Origin: SIG440 sp045645905
GTDB lineage: Bacteria; Bacillota; Clostridia; Monoglobales; Monoglobaceae
NCBI GenBank assembly: GCA_045645905.1
Contig: JAZRJT010000057.1
Span: 1-17,260, forward strand
DNA length: 17,260 nt
Direction of reading: 5' to 3'
Each line of letters opens with the position of its first letter. The stretch's first letter is position 1. A model generated the notes under the pieces. The model searched no databases, was not told the origin of the DNA, and saw nothing but the letters and a program-made list of their open reading frames with translations. Made by a program: the position numbers and the translations under genes. Shown here in pieces: positions 1 through 6,689 of the stretch.

Positions 1-1347
1 ATCAAAAAGTATTACGAAGGCTTCCACGATGTATATATTTCTGATGAGATAGCTAGACTTGCCGCTACACTTTCCGAAAGATATATTACCGACAGATTTC
101 TTCCCGACAAGGCAATTGACGTAATTGACGAGGCGGCATCCAAAGCAAATCTTGACAACACCGCACTTGCAGACCTTGCAAAGCTGAAGGCTCAGCTTGA
201 TGAGGTTAAAACCGCTCAGGAGGAAATCGAAACCGCTCCTGATGGAGAAAATACTGACCCCACAGCGAATTACGAAAAGCTTGCAGAGCTTAAAAGCCGT
301 GAATGTCAGCTTGTATCAGCCATTGAAGAACTTGAAAAGAATACAGAGGATGTTTACCTTACCCCTGATGACTTAGCGGCTGTAATTGAAGGCTGGACAA
401 AAATTCCTGTAAAAAATATCACCGAGTTTGAAACAAACCGCCTTGTAAATCTTGAAGAACGTCTTCACCTTAATCTTATCGGTCAGAACGATGCTGTATC
501 TGCGGTATCACGTGGTATACGCCGCAAGCGTGCAGGCTTCAGCCTTAAACGCAGACCTGCCTCATTTATCTTTGTGGGCCCCACAGGTGTTGGCAAGACC
601 GAGCTTGTTAAACAGATTGCAAGAGAAGTTTTTGACACTGAGGATGCACTCATCCGTTTTGATATGTCAGAATTTATGGAAAAGCATACAGTATCAAGAC
701 TCATTGGCTCGCCCCCGGGATATGTGGGTTATGACGATGCAGGACAGCTTACCGAAAAGATACGCCGTCACCCCTACTCTGTCATTTTGTTTGATGAGAT
801 TGAAAAGGCGCATCCCGATGTATTTAATATGCTTCTTCAAATTCTTGACGATGGTCGAATAACCGACAGTCACGGCAAAACCGTTTCATTTGAGGACACT
901 ATTATTGTTATGACATCCAATGCCGGAAGTGACAGCTTTGGCGGGGTTGCAGGCTTTGGCGCAACCAATAACGCATCTAACAAAATGAAGGCAGAAAAGG
1001 CTCTTAAACAGATTTTCAGGCCTGAATTCCTTAACAGAATTGATGAAATAATAGTCTTTGAAGAATTGACCCACGATGACCTTTTAAAAATCGTTGATCT
1101 TATGCTTGCAGATTTAAACCGCGGTCTTACCGAAAAGGGTATCTCTATTGAGGTAACTGAGGGTGCAAAAGAGCTTATTTGCAAAGATGGTTACAACAGC
1201 CAGTACGGAGCACGTCCGATGCGCCGATATATCGAAAGACATATCGAAGATAAGCTTGCTCATATGTTTATCAGTAATGAGATTTCAGCAGGAAATACAA
1301 TTATTATTGACGAAACAAATGGCGAAATCACCGTAAAAATTAAATAA
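1..1347 (+). CDS. clpC: ClpC-like ATP-dependent protease ATPase subunit, 5'-truncated
   Basis: The reading frame is open from base 1, so the gene starts outside the window; 448 C-terminal residues are visible. HSP100 unfoldases of this family unfold proteins and feed them to ClpP in the cytoplasm. Visible in order: the end of AAA domain 1 (DRFLPDKAIDVIDEAA, about residue 35 on), a Lys/Glu-rich coiled middle segment (about 55-120), and the complete AAA domain 2 with Walker A GPTGVGKT (193-200) and Walker B VILFDEIEKAHPD (DE at 265-266). MTSNAG (about 304) and FRPEFLNRIDE (sensor/arginine-finger region) follow, then the C-terminal small domain. An AGF tripeptide at about 317-319 sits where ClpC proteins carry their ClpP-docking GF loop. 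The N-domain cannot be seen, so ClpE or another ClpC-type paralogue is not excluded. The family call is firm; the exact name is inferred. A hairpin terminator follows the stop codon. Confidence 0.9.
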   Translation: MKKYYEGFHDVYISDEIARLAATLSERYITDRFLPDKAIDVIDEAASKANLDNTALADLAKLKAQLDEVKTAQEEIETAPDGENTDPTANYEKLAELKSRECQLVSAIEELEKNTEDVYLTPDDLAAVIEGWTKIPVKNITEFETNRLVNLEERLHLNLIGQNDAVSAVSRGIRRKRAGFSLKRRPASFIFVGPTGVGKTELVKQIAREVFDTEDALIRFDMSEFMEKHTVSRLIGSPPGYVGYDDAGQLTEKIRRHPYSVILFDEIEKAHPDVFNMLLQILDDGRITDSHGKTVSFEDTIIVMTSNAGSDSFGGVAGFGATNNASNKMKAEKALKQIFRPEFLNRIDEIIVFEELTHDDLLKIVDLMLADLNRGLTEKGISIEVTEGAKELICKDGYNSQYGARPMRRYIERHIEDKLAHMFISNEISAGNTIIIDETNGEITVKIK

Positions 1348-1355
1348 ACACATAC

Positions 1356-1380
1356 AGGGTGTACCGATTTGGTACACCCT
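1356..1380. terminator. Shared hairpin terminator between convergent clpC and manganese catalase genes
   Basis: A perfect 10-bp inverted repeat (AGGGTGTACC at 1356-1365, GGTACACCCT at 1371-1380) surrounds a 5-base loop. It lies 8 bases after the clpC stop and 10 bases from the end of the opposing catalase gene. The plus strand continues with CTCTTCTTT, a modest T-rich tract. On the minus strand the tail is poorer, so two-way action is inferred. Confidence 0.75.
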
Positions 1381-1390
1381 CTCTTCTTTA

Positions 1391-2062
1391 CTATTGATTA
1401 AATGACGGTTTGCTGACATCTTTTTCGTCCACCTTTTCGCCGCCTGTTGAAGGTTCTGACATACTGAAATACATTCTGGCAGCTTTAGTTGTGCCAAAAT
1501 CGCGGTTTGAGCCCGTATTCTGAACCTTGTTAAAGGCATCACGGAACATTGCGTTGTGCGCTTCCTCTCTGTTAAGGAGAAAATCTATTGTTTCTTTTAC
1601 CTGTTTATCATCAATCTGTCTGTAAAGATATTCATATACAACCTTAGCACGTTGCTCTGATGCAATGTTTGAAAGCAAATCCGCACATAAATCACCGGTG
1701 ACACTTACATAATCGCTTGTCCAGGAATACCCCGATGCATTTATCAGCCCCGGATTTAATCCCAGAAGAACGTGGGTTTGTATCTCACCTGCAGGAACCT
1801 CCTCGGCATCCACATCGTGACCGTTAAGAAGATTAATTGTCTGAGCAATCATTTCCATATGACCAAGCTCTTCTGCCGCAATGTCCAGAAACAAATCCTT
1901 GATTTCGGGGTCCTTAATTCTGAAGCTTTGTGACATATACTGCATTGCAGCCTTAAGCTCGCCGTTTGCTCCGCCAAGCTGTTCCTGAAGGAGTGCCGCA
2001 TACTGAGGATTTGGTTTTTCAACAGATACCGGATGGAATAAAAGTTTTTCGTGTTTAAACAT
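1391..2062 (-). CDS. Manganese (non-heme) catalase, CotJC-like
   Basis: The 223-residue protein belongs to the ferritin-like manganese catalase family, which disproportionates hydrogen peroxide at a dimanganese site; CotJC spore-coat proteins are short members. The ligand set can be read: Glu35 (GANGELKAAM), Glu65 and His68 (EELGHMEM), Glu136 (SEQRAKVVYEY) and His169 (REEAHNAMF). The 33-residue gap between Glu136 and His169 equals that between Glu148 and His181 of the Lactobacillus plantarum enzyme. The start follows GAGG 7 bases upstream. The protein is somewhat longer than typical CotJC (about 190) and shorter than large catalases (about 270-300); the extra C-terminal tail is polar and low in complexity. 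It lies 68 bases downstream of the ECF transporter gene on the same strand with no visible terminator between them, so read-through is possible. I cannot tell whether it is vegetative or spore-specific. Confidence 0.88.
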   Translation of the reverse strand: MFKHEKLLFHPVSVEKPNPQYAALLQEQLGGANGELKAAMQYMSQSFRIKDPEIKDLFLDIAAEELGHMEMIAQTINLLNGHDVDAEEVPAGEIQTHVLLGLNPGLINASGYSWTSDYVSVTGDLCADLLSNIASEQRAKVVYEYLYRQIDDKQVKETIDFLLNREEAHNAMFRDAFNKVQNTGSNRDFGTTKAARMYFSMSEPSTGGEKVDEKDVSKPSFNQ

Positions 2063-2130
2063 AGTCTGACCTCACTTTACTTTTTTGTCTATTTTTTCCG
2101 TATCTGTAGTTTTTATTCGTAAATGAGGTT

Positions 2131-4584
2131 TTATTGACCGTCAATCAATCCATATTTAATCTTTACTCTCTCTAGTTTCTCAATCATAGGCTTTGCCATA
2201 ACCCAAAGGAAAAATGTCGTGGACACTGCGTGAACCGTATCAAATGGCAATCCCGATACACACGCCACCGCAATCATTTTCAAATCAGGTTTTGCCTGTA
2301 CCATAAATACGGTTGCAGTATTCATTATTCCGCCGTAAACAGCAAAGGTGACAATCATACCGAAAAAGCACATCAAAATTCTGCTTCTTTTCAAAGCACC
2401 CCCAAAAACTATTCCGGATAAAAAACCTATTATGCCAAGTGCAAACATCTGCCATGGTGTCCAGGGGCCCTGACCAAAAATGAAGTTTGATGCAAATGCA
2501 CTAATTGCACCAACCAAAAATCCCGTTTCGCCGCCAAAGCACACACCGGTAATAATCACAATAGCTACCATTGGATTAAAGTGCGGCACCATAAAGAAAG
2601 CCGCTCTTCCTGCCACACCAAGGGCACATAAAACGCTTATAAGCACCAATTCTCTTGCCTGAGGCCTTCTCTTTTCAAACAACATACAAAACGGTATTAA
2701 GGTTTCCATTATAATAAGCAGACTTATGGCATAATACTTTCGGTCAAACGAAAATAAGTTTCCCAGATAAATTGTAAATGGTATTGCAAGCAACATAAAT
2801 ATTGCCATAAGAAAAATATTCTTTGATGGCTTGTTTCTTTGCGACAGTGGCGGTTTCATCGTAAACTCATTTTTAACATTGGGGAAAGCAGTATCATTTT
2901 TTTCTTTTTTACGTTCAGGAACAACTCCGCCACAAGCAAGAATTACATCATCTGCCAACACCGCACCGGGAAGATACGTCCTTGCCATACGGTTTGCGGC
3001 TGTTGTATAAAAGCTCTTTCCCGCAAAAAATTCCCTTGGTTGTCCCTGGGAGGTGATGTTTCCGTCAAAAAACATTGCACATCTGTCTGTGAATTCTGCA
3101 CAGAACTCAATATCATGAGATACCATAACAATGGTGGTGCCTTTTGATTTAAGATCGTTAATAATATCTGCAAAAATCTGCTTAAAATGTGCATCAAACC
3201 CCTTTGTAGGTTCGTCAAGCAGCAAAATTTCAGGTGTCATCATCAACACTTTTGCCAGAGCCGCTCTCTGCTGTTCGCCACCTGATATGTCATAGGGATG
3301 GCTTTCAAGCAAATTGTCTATACGGCACAGACGTGAAATATATTTTACCTTTTCATCTTTTTCTTCTTTGGACAATTTTTTGCCCGAAAGCATATCTAAA
3401 AATTCCTTATAAACTGTATTATTCACAAACAAATCTTGCGGATTTTGAGGGAGAATACCTAAAATTCCTTCATATAACCCGTGTACCTTGGAAATCTTTT
3501 CACCAAATATCCGCACCTCGCCCCTGTACGGTTTATTTAATCCCGATATCAGTGACAGGGCAGTTGTCTTGCCTGTTCCGTTTCCGCCGACTATTGCAAA
3601 AAATTCGCCCTTATTCACGCAAAGATTCAAACCTTTTACAACATCGGGTAAATCCTTTTCATATCGAAACCACACATTCTTTAATTCCACAACAATATCA
3701 GAATATCCGTTATTATCCGTGATTTTCGGTATCAAATCGGCATTTAAAGGATTTATTTTTGAATATTCGCCAAGCCACTTTCTGCCTTGACAAACTGTTA
3801 TAGGGCACCCAGGGTTATCAGCCACCGAACTATGTATCCGCATTGGTGTTGGTAGGGCAAAATACATATCGTGATTTTCTTTTTTCAGTATTTCGCCGAC
3901 ATTTTCAGGCGTTCCGTTTGCAATAATTTTGCCGTTATCCATAATAATTACTCTGTCTGAAACGGGGAATACGTCCTCAAGCCGGTGCTCAGACAAAATA
4001 ATCGTTGTGCTAAGCTCGCGGTTTATCTTTTCAAGAGTTTTAAAAAAGTTTTGTGCCGCTATTGGGTCAAGCTGAGCAGTTGGCTCGTCCAGTATCAGGA
4101 CCGACGGTTGCATAACCATCACAGAAGCAAGGTTAATAAGCTGTTTTTCGCCCCCCGAAAGCTCGGTCACATTTTTATAAAACCAGTTTTGTATACCAAA
4201 AAATGATGCCATTTCAGAAACTTTTGCCCTGATTTCAGGGTTAGAGTAGCCAAGACTTTCAAGTCCAAACGCCAATTCGTGCCACACCTTGTCTGTAACA
4301 ATCTGTGCATCGGGACTTTGCAATACAAAACCAATTTCACTTGCCTGCTCCAAAGCTGTAATTTCTGATAATAATTTTCCATTATAACATATGCTTCCAA
4401 TCATTTCTCCAACAGGAGCAAGTGAAGATTTAAGAAGTCGCAGCAGAGTTGTCTTTCCGCAACCAGACTTTCCGCATAAAGTTAAAAACTCGCCCTGATT
4501 TATATTTATGCTTATATCATCCAGGGCTTTGACGCATCTGTCAGGATAAGTAAAACTCAGATTTTTGATTTTAAAGACTTCCAC
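2131..4584 (-). CDS. ECF transporter fusion: two ABC ATPase domains plus S-component-like membrane domain
   Basis: This 817-residue protein joins parts that are usually separate in energy-coupling-factor vitamin/metal importers. ATPase 1 covers about 1-235: Walker A GKSGCGKTT (38-46), Q-loop Gln89, signature LSGGE (142-146), Walker B VLILDEP (162-168), switch His200. ATPase 2 covers about 297-525: Walker A GGNGTGKTT (333-341), Gln380, signature ISGGE (433-437), Walker B LLLDEP (454-459), His490. A polar linker (about 545-588) leads to a C-terminal membrane domain of roughly six hydrophobic segments (590-800). That domain contains ALGVA (654-658), matching the AxxxA motif with which S components contact EcfT, and FGQGPWTPWQM near 703. 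The start is GTG with GGAGG 7 bases upstream, and the gene overlaps the upstream EcfT gene by 28 bases. The substrate is unknown; relatives of this S-domain type have been tied to cobalamin, but nothing here proves it. Confidence 0.85.
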   Translation of the reverse strand: MEVFKIKNLSFTYPDRCVKALDDISININQGEFLTLCGKSGCGKTTLLRLLKSSLAPVGEMIGSICYNGKLLSEITALEQASEIGFVLQSPDAQIVTDKVWHELAFGLESLGYSNPEIRAKVSEMASFFGIQNWFYKNVTELSGGEKQLINLASVMVMQPSVLILDEPTAQLDPIAAQNFFKTLEKINRELSTTIILSEHRLEDVFPVSDRVIIMDNGKIIANGTPENVGEILKKENHDMYFALPTPMRIHSSVADNPGCPITVCQGRKWLGEYSKINPLNADLIPKITDNNGYSDIVVELKNVWFRYEKDLPDVVKGLNLCVNKGEFFAIVGGNGTGKTTALSLISGLNKPYRGEVRIFGEKISKVHGLYEGILGILPQNPQDLFVNNTVYKEFLDMLSGKKLSKEEKDEKVKYISRLCRIDNLLESHPYDISGGEQQRAALAKVLMMTPEILLLDEPTKGFDAHFKQIFADIINDLKSKGTTIVMVSHDIEFCAEFTDRCAMFFDGNITSQGQPREFFAGKSFYTTAANRMARTYLPGAVLADDVILACGGVVPERKKEKNDTAFPNVKNEFTMKPPLSQRNKPSKNIFLMAIFMLLAIPFTIYLGNLFSFDRKYYAISLLIIMETLIPFCMLFEKRRPQARELVLISVLCALGVAGRAAFFMVPHFNPMVAIVIITGVCFGGETGFLVGAISAFASNFIFGQGPWTPWQMFALGIIGFLSGIVFGGALKRSRILMCFFGMIVTFAVYGGIMNTATVFMVQAKPDLKMIAVACVSGLPFDTVHAVSTTFFLWVMAKPMIEKLERVKIKYGLIDGQ

Positions 4585-5441
4585 CTTACCGCCTCCCTTC
4601 GGTCAATTATTATTGGAATTATGCAAAGTACAAAATATGCAGTAAATGTACTTAATGTAAAAAATGATGGCTCAACCGCGGTCATTGACGGAAAATAACT
4701 AAAATACATTCCTCCCATTATTCCGCATACAAGAGTATATATTCCCAAAATCACAATACATACCAAAGCTTTTACATCACGTCTGTCAAAAACAAATATT
4801 GAAAAAGCTGTCCTTCTGTGCTGTCCGTATCCACGGGATTTCATACTGTCAGCAGTTTCAATTGAATTTTCTAAAGTGCGGGTTATCATTATTGACAAAA
4901 CTCTGAGTCCACCTTTTGCCTTTTGAATTATATTCCCGCTTGCTATGCCACGCCCTATTCCTTGCTGTGCATTTATTACTTCTTTGAGTTGTACTGAAAA
5001 CTGAGGAACAAACCGAAGCGTCATTGAAATAACAAGAGAAAGAGACGGAATAATTCGACCAAACAACCATAAGGTTTTGTCACTTGTCATAATCTCAGTG
5101 CAACATGAGAACCAGCAAATAACGCTTATAATCATCATTGAGGCGGCAATACCATATATAACTGCCTCTAAGGTCAGTGGATTTCCGCTTGGCAAATATC
5201 CCAATATTGTAGCACCGTTGTGGTTTACCAACGGGTTTATAAACGTCATCATCAGCATTACGGGCAGCATATATGCAAAATTTTTCACACCCCTTCGGCC
5301 CTTAAGACTTATAAGATATATAACTCCGCTGAAAAGAGATATACAAAGACTTACAGGATGCATAAAAACGCACGAAAAGCCTATTACAAATATAAAATAT
5401 ATAAAATTTACAAATGGATGATAGTTTTTAAATTCACTCAT
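4557..5441 (-). CDS. EcfT/CbiQ-type transmembrane coupling protein of ECF transporter
   Basis: A 294-residue membrane protein with several hydrophobic segments (about 10-45, 53-70, 90-115, 128-145, 222-245, 262-282). A long cytoplasmic region contains the two coupling motifs of EcfT proteins: a degenerate first one, AQQGIGRG (158-165), and a clear second one, ADSMKSRGYG (197-206). In this family these helices dock into grooves of the two ATPases. The protein is the natural partner of the overlapping downstream ATPase/S fusion, so two genes would encode a complete ECF importer. The ATG is preceded by GAAAGG with 7-base spacing, and a TTGACA/TAAAAT promoter lies just upstream. The 5' leader is only about 30 bases, too short for a riboswitch, so vitamin sensing by an upstream RNA is unlikely here. 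Confidence 0.85.
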   Translation of the reverse strand: MSEFKNYHPFVNFIYFIFVIGFSCVFMHPVSLCISLFSGVIYLISLKGRRGVKNFAYMLPVMLMMTFINPLVNHNGATILGYLPSGNPLTLEAVIYGIAASMMIISVICWFSCCTEIMTSDKTLWLFGRIIPSLSLVISMTLRFVPQFSVQLKEVINAQQGIGRGIASGNIIQKAKGGLRVLSIMITRTLENSIETADSMKSRGYGQHRRTAFSIFVFDRRDVKALVCIVILGIYTLVCGIMGGMYFSYFPSMTAVEPSFFTLSTFTAYFVLCIIPIIIDRREAVRWKSLKSKI

Positions 5442-5478
5442 AAATGTGCCTTTCGTTAATCAATGTAAGATACTTTTT

Positions 5479-5507
5479 ATTTTAGTTTATATAAATTGTT
5501 TTGTCAA
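5479..5507 (-). promoter_or_regulatory. Promoter of the ECF transporter operon
   Basis: Reading the minus strand, TTGACA (5507-5502) and TAAAAT (5484-5479) are separated by 17 bases, a strong sigma-A type promoter. Predicted transcription start is about base 5472, roughly 30 bases before the EcfT start codon. Confidence 0.7.
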
Positions 5508-5532
5508 CAAAAAATGAACATAAAAAAAGAAG

Positions 5533-5570
5533 TGACCCTTGACTGCATCTTTTTCTGCAACCAAGGGTCA
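5533..5570 (-). terminator. Intrinsic terminator of the decayed minus-strand unit
   Basis: A perfect 9-bp inverted repeat (TGACCCTTG 5533-5541, CAAGGGTCA 5562-5570) carries an inner TGCA/TGCA pairing. On the minus strand it is followed by CTTCTTTTTTTA. It would stop transcripts coming from about 5870 before they reach the ECF promoter. Confidence 0.75.
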
Positions 5571-5850
5571 ATTCTGTTCACTCTTTGTATCTAGCATCAA
5601 TTGTTTACCTCGCTTTCCTAATCTGTTCTCCACATCTTTCGCAACCTTTTTAAACACGCTTTTTTCATCTTCCTCTAATGAGAACAACCTGATGTTTAAG
5701 ATGTACTGCCGCTATAGAGAACGAGTCCTCAACTTTTCAAACAAAGGCTTTTAATTTTATCTCTCTTTCTTTAATCTATATAAACCGTTTATACACCGTC
5801 GTGTTTGTTGCTGCCTTCGTTTTCAAGTCTTGAAGCTTTTACTTTTTCAT
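5568..5850 (-). pseudogene. Decayed small gene of unknown identity
   Basis: On the minus strand, an ATG at 5850 has a GGAAGG ribosome binding site about 9 bases upstream but hits a stop after three codons. A frame shifted by one base continues as a coding-like stretch (NEKVKASRLENEGSNKHDGV) to a stop at 5789-5791. A third frame gives FEKLRTRSL, an in-frame TAG (5712-5714), then a 47-codon charged tail (including EEDEKSVFKKVAKDVENR) ending at 5568-5570 inside the terminator hairpin. Intact promoter, ribosome binding site and terminator around broken frames suggest a former gene of about 280 bases. I do not recognise the protein. An alternative is a non-coding RNA with chance coding-like frames. 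Confidence 0.4.
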
Positions 5851-5878
5851 TGGACTGTACCTTCCTTTCCTTGATTTA

Positions 5879-5907
5879 AGTGTAGCACATTTAAACCCCT
5901 ATTTCAA
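5879..5907 (-). promoter_or_regulatory. Promoter of the decayed minus-strand unit
   Basis: On the minus strand TTGAAA (5907-5902) and TACACT (5884-5879) are 17 bases apart, with a TG one base before the -10 (extended -10). Transcription would begin near 5872, giving a leader of about 22 bases before the ATG at 5850. Confidence 0.55.
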
Positions 5908-5981
5908 TTGACAAATTATAAAAAGTGAAAACATCTTTTTTGTTCATATAGCAGAAATTTTGGTGTTTGAGAAAATTTATC

Positions 5982-6011
5982 TTTACAATGCACTGTTTAC
6001 TGTGATATAAT
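5982..6011 (+). promoter_or_regulatory. Plus-strand promoter with extended -10 driving a very short transcript
   Basis: TTTACA (5982-5987) and TATAAT (6006-6011) are separated by 18 bases, and the -10 is preceded by TG plus one base. Predicted start is about 6018. No gene follows on this strand; the next feature is a terminator at 6048-6075. Confidence 0.55.
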
Positions 6012-6017
6012 AGTTTT

Positions 6018-6077
6018 GTTGGGCGTTTTAAATAAGAATGCAAAACGAAAGAACCTCGGTTATCCGGGGTTCTTTTT
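6018..6077 (+). ncRNA. Candidate ~60-nt small RNA
   Basis: Between the promoter at 5982-6011 and the terminator at 6048-6075 the transcript would be about 60 bases. It would contain a first hairpin (CGTTTT 6024-6029 with AAAACG 6042-6047) followed at once by the terminator hairpin and TTTTT. No open reading frame of useful size is present. The prediction rests only on promoter, fold and terminator; the hairpin may instead serve only the opposing phosphoribosyltransferase gene. Confidence 0.3.
6048..6075. terminator. Bidirectional terminator downstream of the gdhA-phosphoribosyltransferase operon
   Basis: AGAACCTCGG (6050-6059) pairs with CCGGGGTTCT (6064-6073) with one G-U pair and a TTAT loop; flanking AA/TT extends the stem to 12 bp. 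The plus strand runs into TTTTTGCTTTG and the minus strand into TTTCGTTTTGC. It lies about 8 bases past the stop codon of the phosphoribosyltransferase gene, so it most likely ends that minus-strand operon and can also act on the plus strand. Confidence 0.75.
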
Positions 6078-6083
6078 GCTTTG

Positions 6084-6644
6084 TTATTTAATTATACTAC
6101 CGTCTGCGTGAAATACAGGAAGCGGTTCGAGATAAGTAATATCTTCACGACCAATTGCATCGCCTTCAGCAAGAACAGCCATTCTGCCGACAACATTTCC
6201 ACCTACTTGTTTAACCAGGGTTTCAAGTGCCGCCAATGACTCACCTGTGCTGATAACGTCATCAACAATCAAAACACGCTTGCCGTTCATCGCCTCCGCC
6301 TCTTCAGCACCTACGCAAAGAGTCTGCTTGTGGGCGGTAGTAATAGAATCAACTTCGGTGGTGATTACATCCTTCATATAAAGCTTTGGTCCCTTGCGCG
6401 CAACGATATAATAGTTGTGACCTGCCTGACGTGCCATTTCGTAAAGAAGCGGTATACCCTTTGATTCGGCAGTAATCAGTACATCACATTCCGGTGCTTT
6501 TTTCAAAAGTTCACGAGCGCAGTTTACGGTAATTTCCACATCACCAAACATAATAAACGCGCCGATATAAAAATCATCCGATACCTTGCAAAGAGGAAGT
6601 TCACGTTCTACCCCTGCAATTTTCATTTTATAAAACTTTTCCAT
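6084..6644 (-). CDS. Purine-type phosphoribosyltransferase (adenine phosphoribosyltransferase-like)
   Basis: A type I phosphoribosyltransferase of 186 residues from the preferred start; such enzymes transfer ribose-5-phosphate from PRPP to a base in nucleotide salvage. The PRPP-binding motif VLIVDDVISTGES is at 124-136, with two acidic residues followed by the STGES phosphate loop. TAESKG (about 59-64) and VARKGPKLYM (about 81-90) match the loops of the Apt/Xpt group. I chose the ATG at 6644 because GGAG lies 11 bases upstream; the farther ATG at 6671 would place this site inside the gene. The gene follows gdhA by 45 bases with no terminator between them, so they are probably cotranscribed. 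Substrate (adenine, xanthine or other) cannot be fixed; a regulatory PRPP-binding role is also possible. Confidence 0.8.
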   Translation of the reverse strand: MEKFYKMKIAGVERELPLCKVSDDFYIGAFIMFGDVEITVNCARELLKKAPECDVLITAESKGIPLLYEMARQAGHNYYIVARKGPKLYMKDVITTEVDSITTAHKQTLCVGAEEAEAMNGKRVLIVDDVISTGESLAALETLVKQVGGNVVGRMAVLAEGDAIGREDITYLEPLPVFHADGSIIK

Positions 6645-6689
6645 CCGGGTCACTACTCCTTTACAGAACATTAATGGACAATATTCTTA

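Noticed and set aside
5442..5480. Possible cobalamin or other vitamin riboswitch before the ECF operon.
   Set aside because: The predicted leader is only about 30 bases, and no aptamer-like sequence lies between promoter and start codon.
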